Source of the DNA: an uncultured Eubacteriales bacterium
GTDB lineage: Bacteria; Bacillota; Clostridia; Peptostreptococcales; Anaerovoracaceae
Direction of reading: 5' to 3'
Assembly: GCA_900545135.1 (NCBI GenBank)
Contig: UQXL01000011.1
Location: 12,321-76,320, forward strand
Length of the DNA stretch: 64,000 bases
Notes under the pieces: model-generated
Seen by the model: the letters and a program-made list of their open reading frames with translations, nothing else
What the model was told of the DNA's origin: nothing
Databases searched by the model: none
Shown: one piece after another, positions 25,446 to 33,698 of the stretch
Numbering within the stretch: the stretch's first letter is position 1
Layout: every line of letters begins with the position of its first letter
Program-made: the position numbers and the translations under genes

Positions 25446-25532
25446 ATGAGTTACATAACGCTGTCTGACTTTGTTCAGCTCTCGTTATTGATGATAGCCG
25501 TTGTCAGCCTTTGCAAAAAGAATGACAAATAA
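25446..25532 (+). CDS. Probable type I toxin, holin-like 28-residue membrane peptide
   Basis: Encodes a 28-residue peptide with one hydrophobic segment (FVQLSLLMIAVVSL) and a basic tail CKKNDK, the layout of the TxpA/BsrG and putative-holin-like toxin families of Firmicutes. An exceptionally strong ribosome site, GGGAGGTGAT, nearly fully complementary to the 16S 3' end, lies five bases before the ATG, another family hallmark. A terminator hairpin (25539-25566) follows, and a strong promoter on the opposite strand (25626-25654) would produce an antisense RNA overlapping the 3' end. Toxicity and the antitoxin role are inferred from this arrangement. Confidence 0.65.
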   Translation: MSYITLSDFVQLSLLMIAVVSLCKKNDK

Positions 25533-25538
25533 CGCAAA

Positions 25539-25566
25539 ACCGCCGAACTAATAAGTTTGACGGTTT
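25539..25566. terminator. Terminator of the toxin transcript
   Basis: AAAACCGCC and GACGGTTTT arms (one bulge) around the loop GAACTAATAAGTTT; A and T runs on both sides allow use from both strands. Confidence 0.75.
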
Positions 25567-25625
25567 TAACTAAACTTTTATGACTAAGCCGCCTGACGAA
25601 AAGCGGCGATCCTTTGCTAATTAAC

Positions 25626-25654
25626 TATATAACACATTTTACAGCAAATGTCAA
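25626..25654 (-). promoter_or_regulatory. Antisense (antitoxin RNA) promoter
   Basis: On the minus strand TTGACA, 17-base spacer, TATATA, pointing into the toxin gene; start predicted near 25619. A GCCGC/GCGGC hairpin (about 25589-25607) would be near the RNA 5' end. No ORF follows on that strand. Confidence 0.65.
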
Positions 25655-25718
25655 ATATCGATGAGAAAGATAAACAGACAAAATTTTGCATTATCTATCC
25701 ATTCACTTGATTACAAGT

Positions 25719-25756
25719 TCATGTTTATAGTGTTTTTGAATAAACATGATTTTTTC
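25719..25756 (+). terminator. Intrinsic terminator
   Basis: Perfect stem TCATGTTTAT / ATAAACATGA with an 11-base loop and six T residues. It isolates the toxin locus from the downstream FTR-like gene. Confidence 0.8.
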
Positions 25757-25847
25757 CTTGATTTTACGTGTTTTAAGCTATAAATTAAAACATGGAGAAA
25801 ATAAGCGGCCTGCATAATGCCGCAGAAGTAAATATGGAGGGCAAAAC

Positions 25848-26045
25848 ATGAATATGAGATTTAATGAAGATGAAAATGTTGTAAATGAAATCAAGGCTAA
25901 ACTTAGAGAATCCGGCGGATACTGTCCGTCAAAACCGGAGAAACTGCCTCAGAACAAATGCATGTGCCAGGAATTCAAAATGCAGATAGAAGACTTGAAT
26001 TACGAGGGATATTGCAGCTGCAAGCTTTATTATAAAGAAAAATAA
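25848..26045 (+). CDS. Small FTR-like (ferredoxin-thioredoxin reductase catalytic-type) Fe-S protein
   Basis: A 65-residue protein with cysteines arranged like the catalytic chain of ferredoxin:thioredoxin reductase: YCPS (Cys26), KCMC (Cys38, Cys40) and YCSC (Cys56, Cys58). In plant and cyanobacterial FTR these are CPC...CPC...CHC, where four Cys bind a 4Fe-4S cluster and two form the active disulfide. Here the second residue of the first pair, expected to be one active-site Cys, is Ser28, so cluster binding looks intact but classical disulfide chemistry does not. GGAGGG precedes the ATG. It stands just upstream of a racemase-family gene that has its own promoter. Confidence 0.75.
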   Translation: MNMRFNEDENVVNEIKAKLRESGGYCPSKPEKLPQNKCMCQEFKMQIEDLNYEGYCSCKLYYKEK

Positions 26046-26058
26046 AACTGGGTGTTGA

Positions 26059-26087
26059 ATTGACAAAAGCGTATAAAAAGTGTACAT
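26059..26087 (+). promoter_or_regulatory. Promoter of the racemase-family gene
   Basis: TTGACA, 17-base spacer, TACATT, about 47 bases before the start codon. Confidence 0.6.
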
Positions 26088-26133
26088 TATGATTGACATT
26101 AGGAATCTATATTTTAGATAAGGAGATTTGACC

Positions 26134-26859
26134 ATGGAAAAGAAACCAAAGATATGTATACTAAGATGGGAAGGCGGAAAAGTTCCTGAAGCACTGCTCA
26201 ACCTCGAAAATTTACCTGGAAACAGCACGAACCCGGCTTCGTATCCGTTTGAATTAAAGATGGTGCAAGTACCTGGAGCCTGCATGGAAACCGTTATGTA
26301 CAATCCAAGCCAGAAGCTTTTGGAAGATATGATCGCTCTTGCAAAGAAACTTATAGAGGAAGAAGATATAAAAGCTTTCACCACCAGCTGTGGATTCAAT
26401 GCTATCTTCCAGAAAGGCCTGGCAGACGCTTTAGACGTTCCTGTATTCACTTCGTCGCTGCTTCAGGTGCCATTCATGCAGCAGATCATAGGAACTAAGA
26501 ACACTGTCGGCATCATTACAGCCAACAAGTCCCTTCTTACAAAAGATCACTTTGATGCGTGCGGATTTACTGATGATCTCAATTTTGAGGTGTTCGGACT
26601 TGAAGACTGCAAAGAATGGAGCAAGATGTTCAACGAACCTGAAGCTTCCATAGATATGGATGCAGTTGAAAAAGAAATCGTTGGTACAGCCGTTGCTGCA
26701 GTAGAAAAGAACCCTTCGATCAAGGGTATCGTACTTGAGTGTACTGATTTGCCTCCTTATGCGAGAAAAATCAGCGAAGCAACAGGATTGCCTGTACTGG
26801 ACATAGTTACCCTTATCGGATATATGGGAATTTCTCTCGGCGAGATCAAAATGTTCTAA
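26134..26859 (+). CDS. Aspartate/glutamate racemase family protein
   Basis: A 241-residue cytosolic protein of the Asp/Glu/hydantoin racemase superfamily. The two cofactor-free catalytic cysteines are likely in FTTSCGFNA (about Cys90) and VLECTDLPPY (about Cys208). Substrate is unknown; family members racemise Asp, Glu or hydantoins, or decarboxylate malonates. The ATG at 26134 lies nine bases after AAGGAGA. Monocistronic, with its own promoter and a terminator. Confidence 0.8.
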   Translation: MEKKPKICILRWEGGKVPEALLNLENLPGNSTNPASYPFELKMVQVPGACMETVMYNPSQKLLEDMIALAKKLIEEEDIKAFTTSCGFNAIFQKGLADALDVPVFTSSLLQVPFMQQIIGTKNTVGIITANKSLLTKDHFDACGFTDDLNFEVFGLEDCKEWSKMFNEPEASIDMDAVEKEIVGTAVAAVEKNPSIKGIVLECTDLPPYARKISEATGLPVLDIVTLIGYMGISLGEIKMF

Positions 26860-26915
26860 TCCGGAGACAACTTAAGAACAACATATAAAACATATAGATA
26901 ATAGCAATATATAAG

Positions 26916-26958
26916 AGACATTCCGCTCACGGATAAAATGGGCTGGAGTGTCTTTTTT
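26916..26958 (+). terminator. Terminator after the racemase-family gene
   Basis: Stem AGACATTCC / GGAGTGTCT with a 20-base loop and a T-rich tail. Confidence 0.8.
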
Positions 26959-27086
26959 CTTATCATCATGGCATAGTTTTCCGCACTAGACCGATGCTTT
27001 GAGACGCCGGAAATGTCAACAGTAAAAACGTTAGTATGAAAAGGCGGGCAGCCGCTTTTTTATATATAAAACATGAGGAGGTAAAT

Positions 27087-28850
27087 ATGGAAAGAGAGAG
27101 ATTTAAAAAAATGATTTCATTGATGTTGATATTGGCGTTATGCTCGTCATCTGTGACGATGGCATTTGCAGAACGCCAGACTATCATCATCAAAGGCAAG
27201 CCGCTGAAGGGGTTCGACAAAACATGCGTAGGATCAGCCACCGGCATGACTTATACGACGTCTACAGATAAGCTGTATGTCGATGGAGAGGTGGCTTTCT
27301 GCATACAATCGGGTTACAAAATACAAGGATTTGACCCAAGCGGTGAAGATGAGGCAGAGTTGATTTATGATGCAAGCGAGATAGTTGAAAACGACAGTCT
27401 TCAAAATAAGATAGCTTATCTTGGCTGGCACGACAGCAGCAAGACAGATAAAGACTACGCCTTTACTCAGATGTATATCTGGCAGTCACTGCCTGACGTA
27501 CCAGCCTCAGGAAATGCGACGATTAAATTTGTTTCGACCGATTTGAATAATGAGTACAGAGAGTGGAAAAAAGAGATAGACCGGAGAATATCAAACTGGA
27601 AGACCAAACCTTCCTTTGATTACGGAACTGGCAAGAAGGCTATAGATATTGCCGCCGGTGAAACGAAAACCGTTACCGACAGCAACGGCGTGCTTGAAGA
27701 CTACAAAGCTTTTTCCTATACTGACAGCGGAATAACCGTTTCCCATAAAGCAGGAGCAAATACTTTAACCGTAAAAGCATCAGAAAATTGTTCGATAGAA
27801 TCAGTCAGCATGAACAGTGATTCATTGCAGAAAGCGGGGTGCTGCAAGTATGACAAGTCCGCTGCCGCGTCATATATATACGAACATGAAAAGTCGCAGA
27901 ACATAGCCACTTATGCACCCGGCTTCATCGAGCCCATAAGTATGGAGCTGAAATTCGATGTCAAAACCGTCACCGGCAAGATAGCCATAGAAAAGACCAA
28001 ATCACCGGACGCAGCCTCAGACCAGACTATGCCCGAAGCAGGAGCAGAATTTCAGGTATACCTCAAAATCGCCGGAAGCTACGCAGCCTCGCCTGCTGAC
28101 TATAGAGACATAATCACCACAGGTAAAGACGGCAAAGCTGCGACAAAAGACCTGCCCCACGGGACATACATAGTCCATCAGACGAAGGGAGCCGAGGGTC
28201 ACAAGTTTATCGAGGATTTCGAGGTAACGATAGGAACAGACAGCCACGATAATGTATATACCTACAAAATAAACAATGAAACGCTCCAGTCAAAGATAAA
28301 AATAGTCAAGAAAGATTCTGAAACAGGGAAGACTATCCCTCTCGCAGGGACTAAATTCGAGCTCACCAATCTGACGACAGGAGAGCAGATCAAAAGCGGC
28401 TTTGAAGACGGCTGCTTTGAAACCGATAAAAACGGCGAAATCGCTCTGCCTTTCCCTCTGTACTATGGCTCATACAGACTTACAGAGAGAAAAGCGCCTG
28501 AGGGGTACGTACTGGCAGGACCGATAGAATTCACCGTAGACGGAAGACAAGAGACTTTGGAGATAGAAGTCAAGGACATGCCGCAGAAAGGAATAATCAA
28601 GCTGCACAAGACAGGCGAAATCCTCCAGTCTGTGAAAGAAAATGAAGACGGAACATATACGCCGGTATTCGGCTCTGCCGACATGGAGGGAGCTGAATTT
28701 GAAGTAAGCGCGGCCGAGGACATCATAACGCCTGAGGGAACAGTGCGCGTAAGGAAAGGCGAAGTCGTCGGCAATCTAGTCACCGATTCAATATATCGGA
28801 GACGAAAGCTCCTTACGGCCATATACTGGACGACACCGTGTACACTGTAG
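27087..28850 (+). pseudogene. Thioester-domain surface adhesin, N-terminal part (frameshifted gene)
   Basis: Exported wall-bound adhesin, 5' part. A signal peptide (basic start, then MISLMLILALCSSSVTMAFA) is followed by a thioester (TQXA) domain: Cys72 in AFCIQSG and Gln128 in FTQMYIW are the predicted thioester partners. Cna_B-type repeats follow, each ending with a motif such as ERKAPEGYVLAGP. After GNLVTDS (about 28790) the frame reads into unrelated residues and stops at 28850, while the continuing Cna_B sequence ETKAPYGHILDD resumes in another frame. Compared with the preceding repeat, about a dozen codons are also missing, so a deletion removed a non-multiple of three. The wall anchor is in the other fragment. 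AGGAGG precedes the ATG. Confidence 0.85.
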
Positions 28851-29926
28851 AATTAAAATATGCCGGGCAAGAGGCCGAAATAACGGATACGTCCATAGAC
28901 TTTGATAACGACCGTCAGAAGGCCAAAATACGGCTCACAAAGGCAATCGAAGAGGACGAGCTATTCGGCATGTATTCTGATGAAGCATACAAAGACATAC
29001 GGTTTGGACTCTTCGCCGCTGAGGAAATAACGGCAGCCGATGGCAGCACTATCCCGGAGAGCGGCCTCATAGAGGTAATCGGAGTTCAGCCTTTGCGCGG
29101 GAGCGATGATGGAGAAAACCGCGGGGAAGCGATAGCTGGAGAAGCGCCTGGCGCCGATGAAGAGCCAGGAACAGAAGCCGGCAGCAGCGAGCCCGAAGAA
29201 TCAGAAGAGCCCGAAGAATCAGAAGAGTCCGAAGAGTCCGAAGAAAATACTGCCCAATATACCGAATATACCGGCGAATTTGGAACAGATATTCCATTCG
29301 CCAGGCTATACGTCAAAGAACTGGCAGCCAACGGGCAGTACGTCATAAACGATACTGAATACCCGATAGAGTTTTCATACCAGGGGCAGGACATGGCAAT
29401 AATTGACATCGACGTAAACGACGGCGAGGCAATAGAGAACGACCTGATAAGAGGTAAGATAATAGGCCTTAAGACAGGGGACAAAGACAAGCCGCTTGGA
29501 GGCGCTGTATTCGGACTATTTAAGCAAGATGAAGAAGAATTCACAGCGGAAAACGCCTTGAAGCTTACAGAAACCGACGAGAAGGGATACTTCGAGTTTT
29601 CAGATATCCCTAAGGGGAGCTGGCTGATTAGAGAGATAGCGTCTCCGAGAGGATATCTGCTTTCCGATGAGATCCACGAAGTTCTTATCGAAGAAGACGG
29701 CCAAATCATAGAGATAGAGGCAGCCAACGCTCCGAAGATCGGATATGTGAGATTTTTACACGACATTGAAATGACGGAAGAAGAACTATGCATGCCGGTA
29801 AAAACAGGAGACGAAATAAAGATACCTCTGTGGCTGGCTTTGATTATAATTTCAGCAAGCGGAGCAATTACCGCAGCATGGAGAATGGGATTTTTTTCAT
29901 CTAAAAGAAGAAAAGATAAGAAATAA
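28838..29926 (+). pseudogene. Thioester-domain surface adhesin, C-terminal part with cell-wall sorting signal
   Basis: Continuation of the same gene in a different frame; homology resumes at about 28790 (ISETKAPYGHILDD), and the stated start is only the first possible GTG. It carries more Cna_B-type repeats, an acidic Ser/Glu/Pro tract (about 29160-29250) with codon-level repeats, and a C-terminal sorting signal: PVKTGD, a hydrophobic segment IPLWLALIIISASGAITAA and the basic tail KRRKDKK. No ribosome site supports independent translation. If the shift were absent the full protein would be about 945 residues. No sortase gene is in the window. Confidence 0.8.
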
Positions 29927-29972
29927 TTCAGCAGTCAGAATATCATCATTTTAAATATGGGAGGAATGAAAA

Positions 29973-30764
29973 ATGAAGAGAAAAGCGACAGCAGCCGCAG
30001 CGGCTGTTTTTTTATTGGCAGCGATGGTGACAGCGACATCTGTGATGGCCAAGATGCTGTCAAATATTGGTTCACCGGCCAGCTATAATGAGCCGGAAGC
30101 TGCTAAAAAGCTCGCCGAGGCTGAAAAAGAAGACGAGACGGAAGCTGAGGCAGAGGCCGAGACGAAAACCAAGACGGAAGCTGAGACGGAAACCGCTGAA
30201 AATGAGATTATAAAAAATTATTACGGTTTGACCGGGCGCAGTGTTCCGGAAACTGTGATAGCTGAGGACGGCACCGTATTTGTGTTAGAAGACGTGACAT
30301 ACAGAGTCGATGAGTTCACCGCAGAAAAGACATACAGAGATTATGAAAAACAGCCGGAAATCCCGGAAAAATACAACTTTACCGTCAACGGCAAAACGGT
30401 TGACGGGACTCTTGTAAGTATAGAGTCAGACACGTCTGAAGCGTATTGCGTACCCTTTACGGTGACAGGAAAATTTTACGGAGACAGCGACTGCTTGTAT
30501 TATCAGATGGAGGATAATCTCATCCCAGCGGAGACCACTCCGCTGTTTGAAGCGTATTCGGAGGTATTGCTCGAATATTTGGGCTTGGATCCGGAGATTT
30601 ACAGGATAGATACAGGCGAGTGGGTCTCGGAATATCCTGAGGAGAACGATGATACTGTAAAAACAGCGGAATACAGCGGAATGAGAAAAGTAAAAACTTA
30701 TACCGCTTTGTATGAGGGTGCGACATATTCTGCGCGGGCAGTTTACAGAAGTAAGACCGTATAG
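29973..30764 (+). CDS. Secreted or membrane-anchored protein encoded beside the adhesin
   Basis: A 263-residue protein I do not recognise. An N-terminal signal or anchor (AAAAAVFLLAAMVTATSVMA) is followed by a low-complexity Glu/Ala/Thr/Lys tract (about residues 45-75) and a soluble domain with a Cys pair (EAYCVPF and DSDCLYY, near residues 150 and 169), possibly a disulfide. GGGAGGAATG precedes the ATG. It lies 46 bases downstream of the adhesin, so it may be a co-expressed envelope partner. The lack of a sorting motif suggests it stays anchored by its N terminus or is released. Confidence 0.65.
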   Translation: MKRKATAAAAAVFLLAAMVTATSVMAKMLSNIGSPASYNEPEAAKKLAEAEKEDETEAEAEAETKTKTEAETETAENEIIKNYYGLTGRSVPETVIAEDGTVFVLEDVTYRVDEFTAEKTYRDYEKQPEIPEKYNFTVNGKTVDGTLVSIESDTSEAYCVPFTVTGKFYGDSDCLYYQMEDNLIPAETTPLFEAYSEVLLEYLGLDPEIYRIDTGEWVSEYPEENDDTVKTAEYSGMRKVKTYTALYEGATYSARAVYRSKTV

Positions 30765-30813
30765 CAAAGACCGGGGCAGATAAAGCATGTGAAGTATTTA
30801 TAGGTTAAGCGTC

Positions 30814-30841
30814 GGCTGTTTTGCATAAAACAGCCGGCTTA
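30814..30841 (+). terminator. Hairpin after the secreted-protein gene
   Basis: Stem GTCGGCTGTTTT / AAAACAGCCGGC with a GCAT loop; only a short T run follows, so termination efficiency is uncertain. Confidence 0.55.
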
Positions 30842-30967
30842 GCGCAGGCGGCCGCATTTATAAAATCACAAGACAGATAATGAAAACTTTATAGTATGAG
30901 GCAGGATTCTTGACAAGTCGGAAACAAGTGCCTTGACAAGTCAGCAGAAATAATTTATCATTTAATA

Positions 30968-30980
30968 TGAACGTTGTTCA
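30968..30980 (+). promoter_or_regulatory. Candidate TetR operator
   Basis: Perfect dyad TGAAC-GTT-GTTCA immediately upstream of the TetR gene start (17 bases), next to a TAATAT. A related site, TGAACAAAGTTTA, lies at 31609-31621 downstream of the gene. Confidence 0.5.
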
Positions 30981-30996
30981 GTTTGGAGAATAATTT

Positions 30997-31563
30997 ATGA
31001 ATAAGACAGTTACATCTGAAGAGGATATTTTAAAAGCCAGCAGAAAGATAATTTCCGAAAAAGGCTTGTCTTTTCTCAGCATGCGTGCCGTTGCTGCGGA
31101 GTGCGGCATTTCGGTTGGGTCGGTCTATAATTACTTTCCGTCCAAGACTGAGCTTATAAGGCTTACTGTCGAAAGCGTCTGGAAAGAGATATTCAGACCG
31201 CTGGAAGAAATTAACCAAGTCGGAAATTTTGCCTGCTTTGTGCAGAATATATTTGGTGCCATAAGTGAGGGAAGTGAAAAATACAGAAGCTTTTTCAGTA
31301 TGCACTCCCTGAGTTTTGCATCTTTCGCCTCTGAAGACAAAGCTGAGAGCAGGCAATTGATGGAGAGATACTTTAAATTTCTGAAAGATAAGATGCTCTC
31401 TGCTTTGGAAGCGGACGAAAATGTCAGGGAAAATATATTTACAGACGGATTTTCAGCAAAAGAATTTACAGACCATGTATTTACTTTGCTGATTGCACTC
31501 CTTTTGGAAGGACGCAGGGACTGCATATCTCTGATAAAAATGATAGAAAACTGCATTTATTGA
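30997..31563 (+). CDS. TetR/AcrR family regulator
   Basis: A 188-residue regulator. The N-terminal DNA-binding domain shows the TetR signature: ILKASRKIISEKGLSFLSMRAVAAECGISVGSVYNYFPSKTELI. The C-terminal ligand-binding half is divergent, so the inducer is unknown. TTTGGAGAA precedes the ATG. The near-palindromic sites on both sides of the gene suggest that it controls itself and the small membrane protein gene downstream. Confidence 0.88.
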   Translation: MNKTVTSEEDILKASRKIISEKGLSFLSMRAVAAECGISVGSVYNYFPSKTELIRLTVESVWKEIFRPLEEINQVGNFACFVQNIFGAISEGSEKYRSFFSMHSLSFASFASEDKAESRQLMERYFKFLKDKMLSALEADENVRENIFTDGFSAKEFTDHVFTLLIALLLEGRRDCISLIKMIENCIY

Positions 31564-31608
31564 ATTGAGTCAAGGAGTTCTTCAAAGCGTTAATTTTTTG
31601 ACTCAAAA

Positions 31609-31621
31609 TGAACAAAGTTTA
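31609..31621 (+). promoter_or_regulatory. Second TetR-type half-conserved operator
   Basis: TGAACAAAGTTTA, matching the dyad at 30968-30980 in spacing with one mismatched arm; it lies just before the promoter of the downstream membrane gene. Confidence 0.35.
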
Positions 31622-31643
31622 TTAACGCGGTATTTAATTATGC

Positions 31644-31670
31644 TTTACATTTATGACATTATGATATAAT
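31644..31670 (+). promoter_or_regulatory. Promoter overlapping structured element copy B
   Basis: TTTACA, 15-base spacer, TATAAT; the TATAAT is the first part of the structured element. Confidence 0.5.
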
Positions 31671-31751
31671 GAACCCAATAATCATATTGTTCGGCGTTGC
31701 CGCAAGGTAGGGTTCATTGAATCACTTTGCCATACTAGCTTTGTGATATAG
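31665..31751 (+). repeat. Structured ~90-bp element, copy B
   Basis: Same organisation as copy A at 17648: TATAATGAACCC, perfect inverted repeat AATGAACCC (31668-31676) with GGGTTCATT (31710-31718), the GTTCGGCGTTGCCGCAAGG core, then GAATCACTTTGCCA and a TTTGTGATATA end. Forty-seven bases (31686-31732) are identical to copy A; the flanks are diverged. It lies between the TetR gene and a small membrane protein gene. Confidence 0.7.
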
Positions 31752-31771
31752 CAAACAAAGGAGGTTTTATT

Positions 31772-32179
31772 TTGGTAAAAAACAGAGCGCTGCTTCTGAT
31801 AGCGGGTATCGTATGGTTCGCCGCAGGATTCAACATAGCGAGGATAGGCTTTAATGCTTATGCCGCCAACATTTCGGCGGTAAATTTTTTGTGTTCAGCT
31901 TGCATATTTTTAGTATTTTGGTTCATGGTGTTCAGCAGACTTGTGAATAAGCATACAGGGCGTATAAAAAAACATGATGCTGAGAGACAGTATTTCTGGA
32001 AATTTTTCGACATGAAGTCTTTCATTATAATGGCTTTCATGATGGCATTCGGAATAACCATAAGAGCGTTTGAAATCGTTCCCGAAGTATTCATAGCTGT
32101 TTTTTACACGGGGCTCGGACTGGCTCTGTCCCTGGCAGGACTGTTATTTGCCGTGAACTATATAAGGTATGATGGTTGA
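31772..32179 (+). CDS. Small four-helix membrane protein
   Basis: A 135-residue protein with about four hydrophobic segments (residues ~7-25, 35-55, 80-100, 108-130) and a basic loop in the middle. I do not recognise a family. The start is TTG with AAAGGAGG nine bases upstream. Its leader carries structured element copy B and a possible TetR site, suggesting regulated expression; transport or stress function would be a guess. Confidence 0.6.
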   Translation: MVKNRALLLIAGIVWFAAGFNIARIGFNAYAANISAVNFLCSACIFLVFWFMVFSRLVNKHTGRIKKHDAERQYFWKFFDMKSFIIMAFMMAFGITIRAFEIVPEVFIAVFYTGLGLALSLAGLLFAVNYIRYDG

Positions 32180-32189
32180 ATATTATAGG

Positions 32190-32218
32190 TTGACGCTTAT
32201 ATATCGCCATGTTATAAT
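32190..32218 (+). promoter_or_regulatory. Promoter of the orphan structured RNA
   Basis: TTGACG, 17-base spacer, perfect TATAAT, located just after the membrane gene stop and pointing into a region without an ORF. Confidence 0.8.
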
Positions 32219-32224
32219 GAGAAA

Positions 32225-32348
32225 AAAATAAGAGGATGTTTCCTGTATCCCCGGATACAGGGTAAGAGGCATCAGATCATATTCCGTTAGGGCCGGATTC
32301 GCAAGCGATGGGAAGACGGAGGGATATGATTTGATGCCTCTTGTTTTA
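32225..32348 (+). ncRNA. Orphan structured RNA (unknown class)
   Basis: About 124 nt between convergent genes. Hairpin 1 is CCTGTATCC/GGATACAGG (32232-32251). Hairpin 2 has outer arms AAGAGGCATCA (32254-32264) and TGATGCCTCTT (32332-32342), continued by ATCATAT/ATATGAT and CCGT/ACGG around an asymmetric purine-rich bubble and a TTCGCAAGCGA tip. TTGTTTT follows the stem, giving a terminator. It has its own strong promoter. It lacks the SRP GGAAGGAAGCAG motif and does not match a riboswitch I know. Stand-alone transcription is inferred. Confidence 0.6.
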
Positions 32349-32368
32349 CTCATACATATGTCAAGAAT

Positions 32369-33547
32369 TCAAACAGTCAGTATGGATATTTTGATTGCAG
32401 CCGCCAATCTCTCGTAGAGCTGAAAATCGCTTATACTCGAACAAATATTGGGCTCCAGCATTTCCTTGATTTTAGCAATCCTGTATCTGATCGTGTTTTG
32501 ATGGCAGTTAAGGACTCTGGCAGCTTCCGCATAGTCACCGCCGCAAAATACCCATGCTTTAGCGGTGGATAATAGAGCTGTGCTTGATTCAAGGGGAGCG
32601 AGATAATCGCCTGCATAGCCAGCGAGAACCGGATTTTTAGCCAGAGGCATCAGCATCTTGAATGTTCCGATGTCGCGATAGCTGCATAGCTTTTCCTTGC
32701 CGTTAAATTGAGATGGGAAAAGCTGCATAGTACGATAGGCGAAGTAACTCTCGCGGATGCAGCGCGGAAGACCTGTGTCGGATTCATGGACCTGGCTGAA
32801 TCCTGTAGATATTTCCGAGGAAGATATACCGACAATTTCGATGTATTCGTCCCAGATGAGCTTAAACGCCGCCTGATTAGGAGCTGAAGCCGTCATGAGA
32901 AGCATGATTCCGCCGTTGTAAGCGCCAAGCATAGCTTTTTCACCGATGAATTTATTGTGATAAAAATTGCGTATTATATAATTTGTATCCAAGGACGCCG
33001 TGTTGGGAGCCGCTGCAAAATATGCGGCAGCAGTGTACTTCTTGAAATGAAGAGATAAATTTCTTTTCAGCTCTAACGCCTCGGAAGCGGTGGGCTCGTT
33101 ATCAATAATGTGCTGTATCCGGCTTTCCGACAATATACGCGCGTTGTCATGTTCAACTGCGTCCATGATTTCAAAGATTATATTTTCAAAGTAAGAGTCG
33201 CCGTCAAAACTCAGGATAGGAAAGTTGTTCGATTCGGCAAAGTCTTTTACTTCCTGAGGAAGCTGATCAAAAAAGATTTTTTTGTATGCGAAAGCGCTTA
33301 TTCCGTGTGAATTTAAGCTTTTGACTGCCGGAAGAATCAGAGTAGGCTCATCCTTGGCGAAGAGAAGACTGGAAATAACAAAGCTTGATTCGTCGAACGG
33401 GACAGCAGTGGTTTTAACGCCGTCAACGTATTCATAATCAAGGATGCCGGCTGTGACTACATAGCGGTTCAAACCGCCTGCGCCTGCTTCGACATGCATG
33501 TTTTTTAAATGCGTTAATCTTAATATATCGGAAACTAAAAGAGCCAT
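32369..33547 (-). CDS. PucR-family transcriptional regulator
   Basis: A 392-residue regulator with an N-terminal PucR domain (VSDILRLTHLKNMHVEAGAGGLNR start) and a C-terminal HTH_30 motif: AARVLNCHQNTIRYRIAKIKEML. Family members sense purine or amino-acid-derived signals and activate neighbouring catabolic operons. It is divergent from the four-gene amino-acid operon with a 151-bp spacer, so that operon is the likely target. AAAGGAAAACC precedes the ATG on the minus strand. Confidence 0.9.
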   Translation of the reverse strand: MALLVSDILRLTHLKNMHVEAGAGGLNRYVVTAGILDYEYVDGVKTTAVPFDESSFVISSLLFAKDEPTLILPAVKSLNSHGISAFAYKKIFFDQLPQEVKDFAESNNFPILSFDGDSYFENIIFEIMDAVEHDNARILSESRIQHIIDNEPTASEALELKRNLSLHFKKYTAAAYFAAAPNTASLDTNYIIRNFYHNKFIGEKAMLGAYNGGIMLLMTASAPNQAAFKLIWDEYIEIVGISSSEISTGFSQVHESDTGLPRCIRESYFAYRTMQLFPSQFNGKEKLCSYRDIGTFKMLMPLAKNPVLAGYAGDYLAPLESSTALLSTAKAWVFCGGDYAEAARVLNCHQNTIRYRIAKIKEMLEPNICSSISDFQLYERLAAAIKISILTV

Positions 33548-33698
33548 TTATGGTTTTCCTTTCGATTTTTTAAACTATGTATTTGTAATTTTTACAAAAA
33601 ATATAGCTTTTATGTCAAATAATAACAAAAAAATGGTCTCCGTCAAGTGATAAAATTTGAATATAGGAGAGCGTTTCCAAATGAAGGAGGTATTCTAA

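Noticed and set aside
28779..28800. Programmed ribosomal frameshift in the adhesin.
   Set aside because: No slippery heptamer or downstream pseudoknot is visible, and codons are missing relative to the neighbouring repeat, which fits a deletion.
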